Positions 24,247-35,426 of a DNA stretch of 64,000 bases are shown here, one piece after another. The stretch is taken from contig JAQFVV010012405.1 of the NCBI GenBank assembly GCA_028023455.1, positions 10,972,423 through 11,036,422 on the forward strand, given 5' to 3'. Each line of letters begins with the position of its first letter. Position 1 is the stretch's first letter. This DNA comes from Epiperipatus broadwayi (lineage: Eukaryota > Onychophora > Udeonychophora > Euonychophora > Peripatidae). Position numbers and translations under genes: made by a program. Below the pieces are notes generated by a model. The model did not search any database. It saw only the letters and a program-made list of their open reading frames with translations, and was not told the DNA's origin.

Positions 24247-26318
24247 TGAACAATTATCTGTGTTAAAATTATACAGCTTTTTAAGCATCTGAAAAACTTT
24301 CCAAATTTGACTTCAGGTCTTTGGCATGCAATAAATACAGATTATGCATTTGACTACTACATTTTCAGTATATATAAAGTTCAAATTATATAGTACAAAA
24401 TAATATAAATTAATTGGAGGAATACATATTACAGCGCTATCTATATTAATGCAATGCCTTATTAATGCAATGTACAAAGCAAGCAAAAATGAATCCATTT
24501 CCATGTGTGCACTGCAATGTTATATGAATAACAGATTAGTCCGCCCTTTTAATAGATTTCTTAGTGCATCTACTATCCATATACAATCATATTCTACAGA
24601 AGATATAGATTCAATTTTTATCTGCTATATATATTTTATTTGATAATAGGGGGCGTTGCAATAATGTAGCTAATGCTGTCCGGATCATCACTCTACTTAT
24701 TACATATATATCGAGTTGTTTAAACAATAACAGTTAAATCTGCAAATTTGATTTCTTTTGCATTACCATTTTGACATAAATAAATAATGATAATAGTAAT
24801 AATAACTGCCAAGCATAATGTGATTACTACCTAAGAATTAAACTTCAATTATTTTAATCATCTTAACATGATTAAAGGCTTTTAGATTATTTTTCTATTC
24901 TTTAACGGTCAAAAATTTTGTTTTCATTATACTATTATTTCAAACTTGAAACAAATTTAAATCCTTTTCTTTCTTTTGCAAATTTGTTAATTAATGGGTT
25001 TTTCTTAAATGTTCAACGACCGCTCAATATTTAAGAATTTAATGGAATGAATGGTGAAATATATGCACGAAAATTAGTAAAACCACTTTAGCTTGAAATT
25101 AAAGGTTTCCACAATTAATAAGATGGCAACGACTAACAAATAAATTAGACTCAGACATTATGAAGTAAGGTCAAACTACTTATCTATTAACTAGCCAAAT
25201 TAGAAATAAATAACAGCAGAATAACAAAGTATTGCTAAAATCATGCGACATTTTAGATGACATTAAAATCAAGAACAATCAACTTGTCAATGATTGTGTA
25301 TTCATTAAATGATTGAAATTGACTTTGTTTTTTAATTTCAATCCATTTTAAAATCAGTCTTTGAAAATTTATATCCATATAGTTTTATTACAATCACCTT
25401 ATAATATTACACATTTTATACAGTTGATAATTTTTAATTAATAAAAATTTCGTGTGTAATAATAGGATATTTCCAGTCATGTTTGCCAACTGGATTTGAA
25501 TTCATGCCAATGAATTGGTATATTTGGTGCTTACATATTAGTCCGGCCGTGAGAAATTACATATGTATTACTCCAGCAATATTTATGTGGAAAAATGACG
25601 ACCTATAACTTTATTTGCTTAAAATTATACAAAGGTTTACTCACACACATTTATGTTTTTTTGGGAGAAATTATCTTCCACCATCTAAACTTATTAAGAT
25701 TTTTTATTTTGAAAAATAGTCACTTATAACTTTATTTAGTGGAAATAAAAAAAACATGCAAAATGATTTTCCAACAAATAAACTTTTAACGATCTAAATT
25801 TATTATAAGTGGTAACCAATCCAATATATGTATATACTTAACCATCCAATTCTGTCCATTTACAAAATGTTCTTCACATCATTGCAGTGGATTAAATTTT
25901 TTTACTTCAAACCATATCCCGTTATGAATGGCTACTCTCTTATGACAATTCTGAATGAAACATTGTCATGGTTTGTCTGATCTGTAGACATAAAAATGTG
26001 ATAACATGACCATTAAATTAATAGCAAAATCAACATTTTGACTAATAACTTTCTCCTCATTGGAATATTATTTAATATTCACTTGTAAAATAAATTCATT
26101 TTCTTTTTAGAAGATTGTAAATGTGTTTAATTTGGTCTTTATATACACATTTGTTTGTGTCTCACTGCCTAACGCATAAGTATCAAATATTTTAATGGAC
26201 TTAACATCTATTTAGGCACCTAATTTGTAACCAATATAGTCAGCTATTTAATTATAATCACTAAATGTGCGTTTAAATATTCATAAACAAAGAGTAAAAC
26301 AAGAATAGAAAACACTCA
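24245..26318. other. AT-rich DNA without recognised gene
   Basis: Short overlapping frames near 24.3-24.6 kb on both strands are not recognised. Nothing else is seen. Confidence 0.55.
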
Positions 26319-26330
26319 AACTGGTGAGTA
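26319..26330. repeat. left target-site duplication of PLE family 1
   Basis: AACTGGTGAGTA is repeated exactly at 28059-28070, and the next four bases nearly agree (ATAT versus CTAT). It fits a target-site duplication of the 12-16 bp size seen with Penelope elements. Confidence 0.65.
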
Positions 26331-26369
26331 ATATTCCTTTCCTGAAGGTTTGTGATGATGGTTTTTTAG

Positions 26370-27356
26370 TTGTATTTTTATATTAGACTATTTCCATCAT
26401 CTAATATGAGTAAAAGCAAAATAACATCACAGTTCAGCAAAATTCCTTATCTTTATGGTCTACCTAAAATCCATAAGGATCATGTCTCATTAACACTCAT
26501 TGTTAATTCTAGAGATTCCCCTTACCAAAATTTGGCAATATTTCTTCTCAAAGTTCTAAATCCTTTGGCATATAAGACCCAGTTCTTTGTCAGGGATTCT
26601 AGACACTGTGTAGAATTAATCAAGAACATGAAAATTAAAAGAACTGATTTATTGGTAAGCTTTGACATGGAAAGTTTATTCATGAATGTACCATGTGAAG
26701 AAGCATTGTCTATTGTAAGGAAAAGATTAAATGATGATAATAGTTTACAAACCAGAATAGCTCTTCCTATTGATAGTTAAATGGAACTATTAACATTCTG
26801 TATAAAAACATCCTACTTTGAATATAACACAGACTTCTTCCAAGAAAATCAAGAAATGACTATGGGCTCACCATTGTTTTTCCTGATTAGCAATATTTAC
26901 ATGGAAGAACTTGAAACCTTAGCCATCAAAACTCCTCCCTATTCACCTAATGTTTGGCTTTGTTATGGGGATGATAGATTTGTTGTATGGCCACATGGTG
27001 AAGCACTGGTACAAACTTTCTGTAAACATATCAACAACATATCACCTTCATTTAAATTTACAATAGAATCAAAACAATAACAAAAATTGGCATTCTTACA
27101 TGTTCTTGTGCTAAGAGTCCCCCATGACAAAATCAAAACTACAATTTACCGAAAACCTACACATACAGGAAAATACCTAGCCTATACATCCAATCATACC
27201 AGAAACACAAAACATGGAGTTATACTATCACTATGGAACAGAGCAAAAGAAGTTTGTTCAGAAACCAGTGATTTAGAAAAAGAAATAATTTATATAGAAC
27301 AAACTCTTATGAAAAATGGTTATAGATCAGCTGTTATTAAAAAAAATGTTAAATAG
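26370..27356 (+). pseudogene. Penelope-like reverse transcriptase
   Basis: One reading frame, interrupted by stops at 26778-26780 and 27078-27080, gives a Penelope-type reverse transcriptase. Landmarks are LYGLPKIHK (26451-26477), SFDMESLFMNVP (26658-26693; motif A, catalytic Asp), MGSPLFFLISNIYMEELE (from 26862; motif B), the catalytic YGDD (26964-26975; family members more often have YVDD), PSFKFTIES, LAFLHVLVLR and YRKPTHTGKYLAY. This branch is related to telomerase reverse transcriptase. The last piece (27087-27356) carries a helical tail before the endonuclease. The protein would be nuclear or ribonucleoprotein-bound. Confidence 0.9.
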
Positions 27357-27807
27357 ACAACAAAAAGAACCATCAAGGGCAAAGATAATTATTGGTACTG
27401 TAATGTACCCATACATTCCCAAAATAGCAGACAAGTTAACAAAAATATGCAATCAGTATAACATCAGAGCAGCTTTCCAAAGACACACCACACTACGAGG
27501 AATTCTAACATCTATAATAAATGTGAAATTCTGAAGAGAAAAAAACTGCATCTATGAAATACCATGCGAATGTGGAAAAACATATATTGGTAAAATCTGT
27601 CATCCCATTGAAAAGTGCTTGCAAGAACACAAACTGATGATTAGAAGAGAGAAAGCAGATGTGTCTAAGTTAGCAGATCATGTATGTGCCAAACACATGT
27701 TCAATTTGGAAAATACAAAAATATTGGATAGAGAAGAAAAATTACAAAGAAGAAAATTTAATGCTGCTCACATGACAATGGCAAAAAAATCCCATAAGCC
27801 AATGTAG
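27316..27807 (+). pseudogene. Penelope-like GIY-YIG endonuclease
   Basis: This lies in the +1 frame relative to the reverse transcriptase, with a stop at 27532. After a linker (MYPYIPKIADKLTKI) comes CIYEIPCECGKTYIGK (27547-27594): a Cys-rich GIY-YIG core with the YIG triplet at 27583-27591, then EKCLQEH and a DHVCAKHMFNLENTKILDRE block typical of the Penelope endonuclease C-terminus. The domain nicks target DNA for integration. It ends at 27807. Confidence 0.85.
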
Positions 27808-27904
27808 TGTAACTATACATAATGTATGGAAACTACTAATCAATTTTGCTCTTAGGAAAAAGTGGAGAAATCCGGAGGAATCTCATAGATAAGTATATGA
27901 AATT

Positions 27905-28058
27905 TCTACTGGCAGGATGGCTCATTGGCTAAAGTGTTACCTTAAAATTCAATACTCAAGAATCCAAGGGTCCAAGTTTGAATTACATGCTAGCACTATC
28001 ACTGGTCAGGCCATCAACACCTGAAGAAGAGGGGAGAAATAGTCCAATATAAAAATAT
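27905..28058 (+). repeat. tRNA-like module at the PLE 3' end
   Basis: GGATGGCTCATTGGCTAAAG (from 27915) resembles a tRNA pol III A box, and GGGTCCAAGTTTGAATTAC (27969-27987) a degenerate B box. It is followed by the tail motif CACCTGAAGAAGAG (28018-28031). The same head plus tail is found as the core of the foldback at 54.6 kb (shared GCCTTAAAATT, ATTCAAGAAT). It lies inside the Penelope target-site duplication, so it either belongs to the element or is a SINE that shares its tail. Confidence 0.6.
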
Positions 28059-28070
28059 AACTGGTGAGTA
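28059..28070. repeat. right target-site duplication of PLE family 1
   Basis: Second copy of AACTGGTGAGTA, directly after the AT-rich 3' end of the Penelope element. Confidence 0.65.
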
Positions 28071-28329
28071 CTATCTTCTGCAATGTTCCATCTTTTGATA
28101 AAACTTTTATTCTTCCATGAATGATATAAGACTGTTTTACTATTTATTTATCCTTAAATACTGCAACATTTATGTTGAGTGATGAGTTATAAATGTTTTA
28201 CCTACAATGTAAACCTTTATTAAAGAATCCTATGAAAAAGAGTCATAACAAAAAAAAAGCTTTTGTTGCTTCAAAGTTGTATTGCACTAATTGTTAATGC
28301 AACATGAAATCAATAATCTTACTTTTTTT

Positions 28330-28428
28330 TCTCATGTGTCATAGCATCAGCTGGGAAGTGAACCAGCTAACCTTGGACAATTGCCTATAAAGCAGCTGTC
28401 ACTGACTTCTCGACCACCAATGCTTGAC
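28330..28428 (-). repeat. tRNA-derived SINE, copy 1
   Basis: Read on the minus strand: GTCAAGCATTGGTGGTCGAG (A-box region), then GCTGGTTCACTTCCC (B box), ending GCTATGACACATG. About 100 bp. Flanks TAATCTTACTTTT (28314-28326) and TAATCTCACTTTT (28429-28441) differ by one base and look like a target-site duplication. Same family as 29309-29410. Confidence 0.8.
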
Positions 28429-28455
28429 TAATCTCACTTTTGCTTTGATAATATG

Positions 28456-28481
28456 ATTACTAAACAAATTTGTTTAGTAAT
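28456..28481. repeat. 26-bp perfect palindrome
   Basis: ATTACTAAACAAA followed by its exact reverse complement, with weaker outer pairing (TTGATAAT and ATTATCAA). It lies just after SINE copy 1. Confidence 0.8.
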
Positions 28482-29308
28482 GGATTAAATTATCAAATGA
28501 AGCTAATATATTTATATAATGCTGTTTTGCAATGAGAGGTAACTCATTGGGATAAAATTGGATTGAATAACAAAAGTTCCTGAATCTATTTTCATATTAG
28601 AAATTTTGAAATAAAAGAATATATTAGTTTGATTAGCTGAATAAAACTATTTTTGACTACGTAATAAATACTAATAGTTTTAATGTAACCAATGCGTTTT
28701 TATGGAGGTGGATAAGTATTTAAAATTTGTAATATTTTTTTACACATAAACGTTTTGTATAAAAGAAAAGATTATGAAATATCTGCCTTTACCTACCATT
28801 TAAGAATGTGTATTTAATAATAATAACAAACAATATTTTTTTGAAAATTGTATGTAACATTGAATATCATTCATTATACTAATTCTTAAAAAAGTATTGA
28901 ATACATTTTTTGCATAAATTGGAAGAGTGAGATATATTAAAAACAATGCATGATAAATATAATGACCTACAGTAATGTTTAGATGTCAAGATGGTAGAGG
29001 TGCAAACTCCAGAGCAAAGTGAGTAAAGAAAACTCAGCTTGATATTTGTTTATATAAAACTAGTATATTCAATATGCCAATTGAGTGATGTCGTGAGAGG
29101 TAACATCTTACGTAACAAATAATACAATTGTCATTTTCTTGCAATATAGATCGATTGCAAAACACATATAAAAATACTACTCAACACATTTTATCGTTAT
29201 CATTTAATCTATCAATATTAGAATAATACAAATCATATTGGAATTGATATCAGTTTTATGTGAGATTAAAATATTGTACAAAAAAGTCTAGATTATTATA
29301 ACATTTTT

Positions 29309-29410
29309 CATATGTCATAGCATCAAACGGGAGGCGAACCCACAACCGTCTGCAACCAAGTACTTGCTTGCAAGGCAGTTGCAATGACCTCTCGACTATC
29401 AACGCTTGAC
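29309..29410 (-). repeat. tRNA-derived SINE, copy 2, with perfect TSD
   Basis: On the minus strand it reads GTCAAGCGTTGATAGTCGAG (A-box region), GTGGGTTCGCCTCCC (pol III B box) and ends GCTATGACATATG. A 15-bp exact duplication, TATTATAACATTTTT, flanks it (29294-29308 and 29411-29425), proving retroposition of a 102-bp unit. A pol III transcript of this kind would depend on LINE machinery in trans. Confidence 0.9.
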
Positions 29411-29425
29411 TATTATAACATTTTT

Positions 29426-30130
29426 ATATCTATTGGTTCAATTCTAGCTCTATTAATATTTCATCAGCAATAGTATACTTGGATAGAAATACTCACTCCA
29501 CCTCCAATATAAAAATAAAAAGACCAATATTAATAATATATCAGAGTTTTGCATTGTCTGTACAAACCAATATGTGAAGAAGAAATATGCTAATGCATTA
29601 TTTTTTTTATCCAATGTTTGCTTGCTGGGTTTCAATTTTAAGTGCAAACTTTTTTTCTGAAAGTCTTATCTAATTGTAGCTCACAATGGTGTTTTATCCT
29701 TAATCTTATTTTCCCAATTAAAGTAATCCAATTTAAGCTTTTTATGATGTCTTAGAGATAATTTTTTAAACTAACAATGAAATCTCTGTCATTTTATTAA
29801 AACCTATTTCCGTTCATTAAAAATGAATTGCAATATTGAAATGTGCAGAAAATTTATAATAGTTCCAGAGATAAACGATACCTGTCATTCACAAAAGCAA
29901 TTGTCAATATTTTTGCCTAATGAGGGATTATAAATGTCCTTAAATAAATCTTATGAACTATATTGTGTATAATCTATATTTATTGGCTTTTCAAAATATT
30001 TGTTGAGGATATCGGTTTGTTTAATATTGTACCAGTCAAAAAGTATCTTGAGTCCAATCATGTGCGAAATACATATGCCAGGAATAAACATAAACTCTGC
30101 CCTGTATTCCCAGATTCCAGATTCAATTAC
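29426..30130. other. AT-rich DNA without recognised gene
   Basis: Nothing seen. The composition becomes more balanced toward the island at 30.1 kb. Confidence 0.55.
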
Positions 30131-30132
30131 TT

Positions 30133-30312
30133 ATGAGCAACAAATCTGATGATACTAGAATATTTAATTCACCACCGGCCGACATCGCACATCGGAGAAA
30201 CAAAGAGACTCGGGAAAATCATGACAAATGCGTATATACATTTTACAACAGACAAGCACTTATGCTTAACTTTAGTGGGATCTTACATCATTCCATAAAT
30301 CATGACATTTAA
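30133..30312 (+). CDS. short CpG-containing open frame, unrecognised
   Basis: ATG at 30133 to TAA at 30310-30312 gives 59 codons. The product would be hydrophilic and charged, with a SPPADIAHRRNKETREN stretch. The 60 bases around 30170-30230 hold about six CpG dinucleotides, very unusual in this window. No splice signals or family motif were recognised. It lies 600 bp upstream of the exon-like block at 30.9 kb and could be part of the same locus, a repeat fragment, or chance. Confidence 0.15.
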   Translation: MSNKSDDTRIFNSPPADIAHRRNKETRENHDKCVYTFYNRQALMLNFSGILHHSINHDI

Positions 30313-30905
30313 AATTTAACTAAATCAATTAACTAAAGAATGAGCAATGATCAGATGTTTAGTTTTGAAATTATATTTAATAATGAACAAATAGAAATAA
30401 AAAATATATACATTTGAATTATATTAAATGGTGATTAGCCTCATATTACAAATAAGTTATATTGTGCTAACTCGCACTTGAGCATAAGTATTTACAAATA
30501 AGTTATGAAGAATTTTGATGTGGTGTAATGACATTTCAATTAATCTAGCGCATTTATAAACGGTACAATTATAATGATACGCCCGAATTACAAACGAAAA
30601 CACAACCTTGACTGATCCCAGGATGGGTTACATAATTGTCAGTTAACTAATTGACCAAGCTATCATAAGTTTAATATATATAAGAAAATATAATTTTTAA
30701 TAAAGATTTATTTACTTTATTTGCATGATGAACATATGTGGAATTATTTCTCTAAGTTATATATATAGAGTCATTAAACGACACATCAAAAGTTATTTAA
30801 TTTATGAGATACATTTAGTTAGACCATAACATTAGATACAGATATTTATAGGCTTGAGCTTTTTGAAAAGAGGGATCTAATATAAAGTGTCATGGTGTTA
30901 CCATA

Positions 30906-31077
30906 ATGGCTGAATATCTGCAGATCCAATATTTTCAGGTGCTGTATCGGATTACAGAAAACAGTCTAGCCAACTTGCCACCCCACATTTTGTGGAATCG
31001 GCTGACAAAAGATCCTCAGATGAAGATGCAAATGGGAAGAACCTTGCTGGAATTATCCCATGCATTGTTCTCGTTAC
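30906..31077 (+). CDS. possible host coding exon, unknown protein
   Basis: An open frame of 57 codons starts at ATG 30906 and runs into a consensus 5' splice site, GTGAGT, at 31078, leaving phase 1. A 3' splice site (TATTTTCAG, ending 30938) inside the frame would instead give a 139-nt internal exon at 30939-31077 in phase 0, a typical size. The translation looks like real protein: mixed composition, with an LPPHILWNRLTKDPQ-type stretch and a helical tail ending LLELSHALFSL, unlike the Lys/Ile/Asn/Phe-rich noise from AT-rich DNA around it. The DNA is visibly more GC-rich than its flanks. I do not recognise the family. No partner exon could be identified in the window, so it may belong to a gene with long introns, or be a gene fragment or repeat. 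The reverse-strand frame at 30952-31164 is treated as a shadow. Confidence 0.42.
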
Positions 31078-31439
31078 GTGAGTATATATATATGGTCCAG
31101 GGACATTCATCGTCCTGTTTATGACCTGAAATGAAGATGAGATGACTTGGGCATTCCAACGCATGTCTCTAGATAAAGCTTAATAACATGAAGAGTGGCC
31201 TATGCTAACAACAACAAACTAATTAATTTAAGTGTTACTCCTATCTAATGTGAGGAGCTAAGGTAAAAATAACTATACTGGCGATGGTGGGGGTTCATTA
31301 AAATATCATTTAGCATTTAAAATATATATTAAAAAAATATTAATAAAATAATTGCCACATTAAATTAAAATGAAAGAAATCATGAGGCTAATCAAAATGG
31401 TTATAGAATGAAATAGACTATAAAAGTTACAAATAATTA

Positions 31440-31760
31440 ATATTACATTCTTTCATATTTTAAGAATTAATCAGGAGAAAGTTCTGGGTTCATAAAGGCG
31501 GCACATTACAGCGTTACCTTTGGAAATCAGGTAGTAGATCACCCGGCTGGTTTCACGGTATAGCAACAGGTTCGTGGATGTTAATCAGTAGTAGAGGCTG
31601 ACTGCAGTTGAGTTGGTCTGGTCATGGAGAGGTGTTTCTTGAAAAATGTTGAGTGACGTAGATTCATTCGGTGGATGCCTTATGAATCTATGTACTCTCC
31701 CTGATGACTGAATTTGGGCTCTATTTATATGACACTGGTTTATCTAAGGAATGCTATTAA
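31440..31760. other. unassigned GC-richer block
   Basis: This stretch has several CpGs and near-balanced composition in a window that is otherwise roughly three-quarters AT. No open frame of note. A TATA-like CTATTTATATGA lies at about 31720, so an old LTR or a gene-associated regulatory segment are both possible; I cannot choose. Confidence 0.3.
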
Positions 31761-31764
31761 GTTG

Positions 31765-33250
31765 TAATACCTGCGGCTATAAAAAAAATATGGCAGAACA
31801 GCTTTTAGTAAGGATTTTCTCCTTTGTTAATCAGGTAGTGTAAAACAATGCAAATGGATTAGTATTTTTGAAACAATTGTACAAAATCTATTTCTGACTC
31901 AGATATAGATTTTACAAAATGATAAGTTTTGTTAATAAAATTTATTTAATTTTCTAATAGAGATTATAATTTAATCATGCTAATTGATTTTGGTTTAGAA
32001 TGCTTTTACAAGCTATCAAGCCGATTACATCATCCCTTCTGCCATTACATACATACACATTTTTAGTATATAAAATTTTAAATATACATTTTCATATAAC
32101 ATATACAAACATAAATATTAATTTATACCTAATCCCCCATCACTTTTAATATATACATGTGATTTACAAATACATATAACCTATTAAAATTATATAAAAT
32201 ATTATTATTGATTTATTTAATTCATGATTATTAAACCTCTTGTTAACATTTATTTTGAATACAAAATTTAAAAAAATTGAACTGAATAGGTGCATATATA
32301 GATGTAGGACTGGGATTTGAATCCAGTTCGGTGGTGAGGGATTGGATAGAACTGTGAAATGTGTGAAATGTAATCTGAATCTCAGGTTCTGTTTCAATAT
32401 AAACATAAAATATATGATAAAATGATTATTTCTTTTCAGAAAATAATAAATTTGACTTCATTTGATAAATATTTATATCTATTACTGAAATAAATTTTAC
32501 ATGTTCACATTTTTTTCCAGTAAATATTAAAAAAATTAGACAGTAATCAAAACAAAGATGTCATGTTTCTAGAAAGATTATTTTCAGTTTATAAAATCAA
32601 TGAAATATTTCTTAATTTTTCTTATTTTTAAACATTTGAAATGTATAATTATTTATGTCTCTTATATCTAATAAATTATGCTTTAAATATTTAAATTTTT
32701 AGAATATTTATTGCAAAACTATAATATTTTCTTTACTTGTAAATAAAGTAGATTGCTTACATCATAGCGTGTCTTTTAATTTGATTCAGGCCATATTTAT
32801 GTTAGCTGCTAATATAATGTTATAGTTTTGAAAATAAAGTGTTTCAAGTCAAAATAAGTTAATATTAATTTATATTTATTGATATCTAATAAATATAGTG
32901 CAAATTATTTTTTTAAAAAAATTTAAACCATAATAAATTTGCAAATAAACATGTTTTTGCATCATTGGAAACTGCAATGTTGTAAAACACTGAATGTTTT
33001 ACAGTCTTATCAAGAGACAATGGCTAAATATGTCAAGGTGGGGCTTATGTCTATTGTAAGAGTGGAAATTTTGAATTTCCCACCATTTAGCACGGAATTC
33101 TCGGAAAAAAATTATTATACTATAATATACCATTTTACATGCATTTTAACATATAATACTTACAAAAAAATTCACTAGGGGGTGAATTAGCCAAAAGATA
33201 AAATAATTTGGTTCAACCTGTCGTAAAGTTAATAAAGGTGGAATTTCACT
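31765..33250. other. AT-rich DNA without recognised gene
   Basis: One palindromic CTGGGATTTGAATCCAG near 32310 resembles a tRNA B box, but no A box stands at the right distance. The 80-residue minus-strand frame there is not recognised. Confidence 0.5.
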
Positions 33251-33251
33251 T

Positions 33252-33347
33252 TTATTGCTAAAAGAAGATTGCCTTGACAAAAGACTGAAATTGTTGATTA
33301 TTATTGATATTGGGATTCTCTAAGTATTGACTGTTTTTTAATGATTA
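33252..33347 (+). repeat. ~100-bp dispersed repeat, copy 5, target of the LTR element
   Basis: AGATTGCCTTGACAAAAGAC, GATATTGGGATTCTCTAAGT and TTTTTTAATGATTA match the 10-kb cluster. Its expected TA tail is missing here but a TATATATATA run stands at 43509, right after the last long repeat, as if the element had inserted into this repeat's tail. Confidence 0.7.
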
Positions 33348-34741
33348 TGTAATAAAAAATAATAAAGAAATTTCATTTTGTTTTACAATAAAACAATTAA
33401 ATGTGTGTGTGTGAAAGTTTTAAAGAAAAAAATAGAAGCCCAATCAAAGCGAAGCAAAGGCCAATAATTTCACGAGACAATAGATGCTGGGATAATAAAA
33501 AAAATTCCATTGTTTAAACAGTATAAATATTTTAACATTTATTATTCTCATTCATTGTTATTACATTTTTTAAAAATATTTCTTGAAGCTACAGATATAA
33601 CAATTATATAAATTGTTATGTCTCCCAATACAATGCACTGTTAAATCACCGTGTTGTACAGTCAACTGGAGCTTTCTTAGTTCGAAGGGAAACATCTTTG
33701 AATAAAGCAAGTAAAGTAGTGGAGTGTGTGTACACTGGAAAATCCAAGAAAGTTTATATAAGATCACAGGATCCAAAGGAGATTTGTTGGAAGTTAGCGC
33801 TAACCGGTCTTAAGTAATTTTAAAGAATTTACATTGTGCTCTGTATATCATTTACAAATTCATAAATCCTAGGTAACTTTTGTTTTAATATGCTTTCATT
33901 CTTGATTTCCTTTAAAGATAAACAATAAACTGTGCAAAATAAAACATTTAAACTTTTTAAAATAATATTTGAAAAATACAAAAAATATTGATTTCTATGT
34001 TTAATTATATTTAAAGACATTGTGTGTACAAATGTGTGAATTTGAGTTAATGTATTGTGTATATTTTATTTATAATAATAAAGTATTAAAAAACATTTAT
34101 CTAAAATGAACAGAGTGTGCGTGTTTAAATTATAAAGCAAAACAATTGTTTTTTTTTTCTTTAAAAAAAAAGGAAGTATTTAAATTGTCTTTTAAAATAT
34201 TTATGTTTATGTTTTAACACACACAGTTATACAGAGTAATATTTTAATAAAGTGGAAAGGGAAAAATTTAGTCATTAAATAAGAAATAATTAATTTAAAA
34301 GTAAAAGGATAGGGAAATCATAATTTTAAAAGTAAGGATTTGTTGTGTAAAGACGTAAATTGGTTTCTCATTCTGTAAATTATTATTTTTTAAATAGAAG
34401 TATTATTTAGGGCAGAGTTGTTATTCTCTTAAAAGGTAGTTAAAATCCAATGAGCTAGCTGGAGGCTAGGGTACTGGATTTAGTGCTAAACAGATAAGCA
34501 TGTTAATTACGAATGTAATTACCTAGCGACTAAAAGGTTTTATCTTAAAAATAAATAAAGTATTTGTTTGGTTGGTAATAGTCCAGTAGCCGAGTGGTTA
34601 TGTTATTGGTAGTTTGCTTCCAATGATATTTTACACTCTACCTGAGGACCAAGCACCTTTAAATATTGGGTAGTTTAAAAAAGAGGTAAAGTATTTCAGA
34701 CTTCTATTTGTTGTTTTTAGTTTAGATAAATAAGGTGGGCA
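33348..34741 (+). repeat. long direct repeat A (putative LTR)
   Basis: About 1.39 kb, starting TGTAATAAAAAATAATAAAG and ending GGTGGGCA, repeated at 37036-38438 and 42101-43503. All three have TG at the start, a TATATAAGATCACAGGATCC (or complement-side equivalent) in the middle and ...AGATAAATAAGGTGGG at the end. Because they flank the gag regions on both sides, I read them as LTRs. The left border lies exactly at the end of a ~100-bp dispersed repeat (33252-33347). Confidence 0.75.
34582..34640 (+). repeat. tRNA-like segment inside long repeat
   Basis: AGTAGCCGAGTGGTTATG matches a tRNA D-arm/A box, followed by an anticodon-arm-like stem (ATTGG with CCAAT). The B box is not recognisable. It is present in all three long repeats (also near 38277-38335 and 43344-43402), so it was there before they duplicated. 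Confidence 0.45.
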
Positions 34742-35120
34742 GTTTATTTGGCACATCAATGTGGCATGAAGCTAGACCTTTCAAGTGGTAGAACTGACTA
34801 AGTTGTAGTTGGACGGTCATTTGGTGCACTAACATAGGACCAACATAGGACCAACATAAGTTGTAGTTGGACGTTTATTTGGTGCATTGGTAGGACCGAT
34901 GTAAGTTGTTGTTGGACAGTCATTTGGTTCAGTAATGTAGGACCAAGGTAAGTTGTAGTTGGACATTTATTTGGCGCATTAATGGGGCCTGAAAATAGTC
35001 ATTGCCAATGGTAGGGCCAACATAAGCTGTAGTTGGACGTTCATTTGGTGCATCGATGTGGCCTGAAAGTGGTCATTTCAAATGTAGGAACAACATAAGC
35101 TGTAGTTAGATGTTTTCTAA
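34742..35120 (+). repeat. leader tandem repeats, unit A
   Basis: About seven imperfect copies of a ~50-60-bp unit with core GTAGTTGGACGTTCATTTGG, then GTGCATTAATG and TAGGACCAACATAAGTT. They stand between the first long repeat and the gag gene, where a packaging or translation leader would be. Copy number differs from unit B. Confidence 0.8.
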
Positions 35121-35426
35121 ATGGTGTGGTCAAAGTTGGCCATTAATAATATAGGGGATAGTTAGTGAAAGAGAGGTTAGAAAATGTGATAGTAGTGTGT
35201 TTTTTTTTTTTTAGAGCTGGTCAGATTAGTGTAAATATTAAAGATGATTTTTATATGACATTATATAACGTGGAAGCATAATCCTTAAGAAAGATAAAAA
35301 AAATAAGGGATACTCCAAATAAATGAGGATAGTCGAACATAGGCATAAAGGTAGAACTGGGAAAGTGAAGGTTGGTTGTACATATGTTTTGAAATAGAAT
35401 TTTCTTTTATTTAAATAAAGCTAAAT

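Larger units (their letters stand above)
26331..28058 (+). mobile_element. Penelope-like element, family 1
   Basis: A Penelope-like retroelement with reverse transcriptase (26370-27356) followed by a GIY-YIG endonuclease (27540-27807). It is bracketed by the same 12 bases, AACTGGTGAGTA (26319-26330 and 28059-28070), a likely target-site duplication. The first ~70 bp resemble the reverse complement of the outer end of the foldback near 54.34 kb, consistent with the inverted terminal repeats known in this superfamily. The last ~150 bp hold a tRNA-like module and a CTGAAGAAGAG tail shared with the repeats at 54 and 60 kb. The coding part has three in-frame stops (26778, 27078, 27532) and one frameshift near 27316-27356, so the copy is dead but fairly young. 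Confidence 0.88.

Noticed and set aside
32300-32340. tRNA or SINE B box GGGATTTGAATCCAG
   Set aside because: No A box 30-60 bp upstream on either strand; the motif is simply palindromic.
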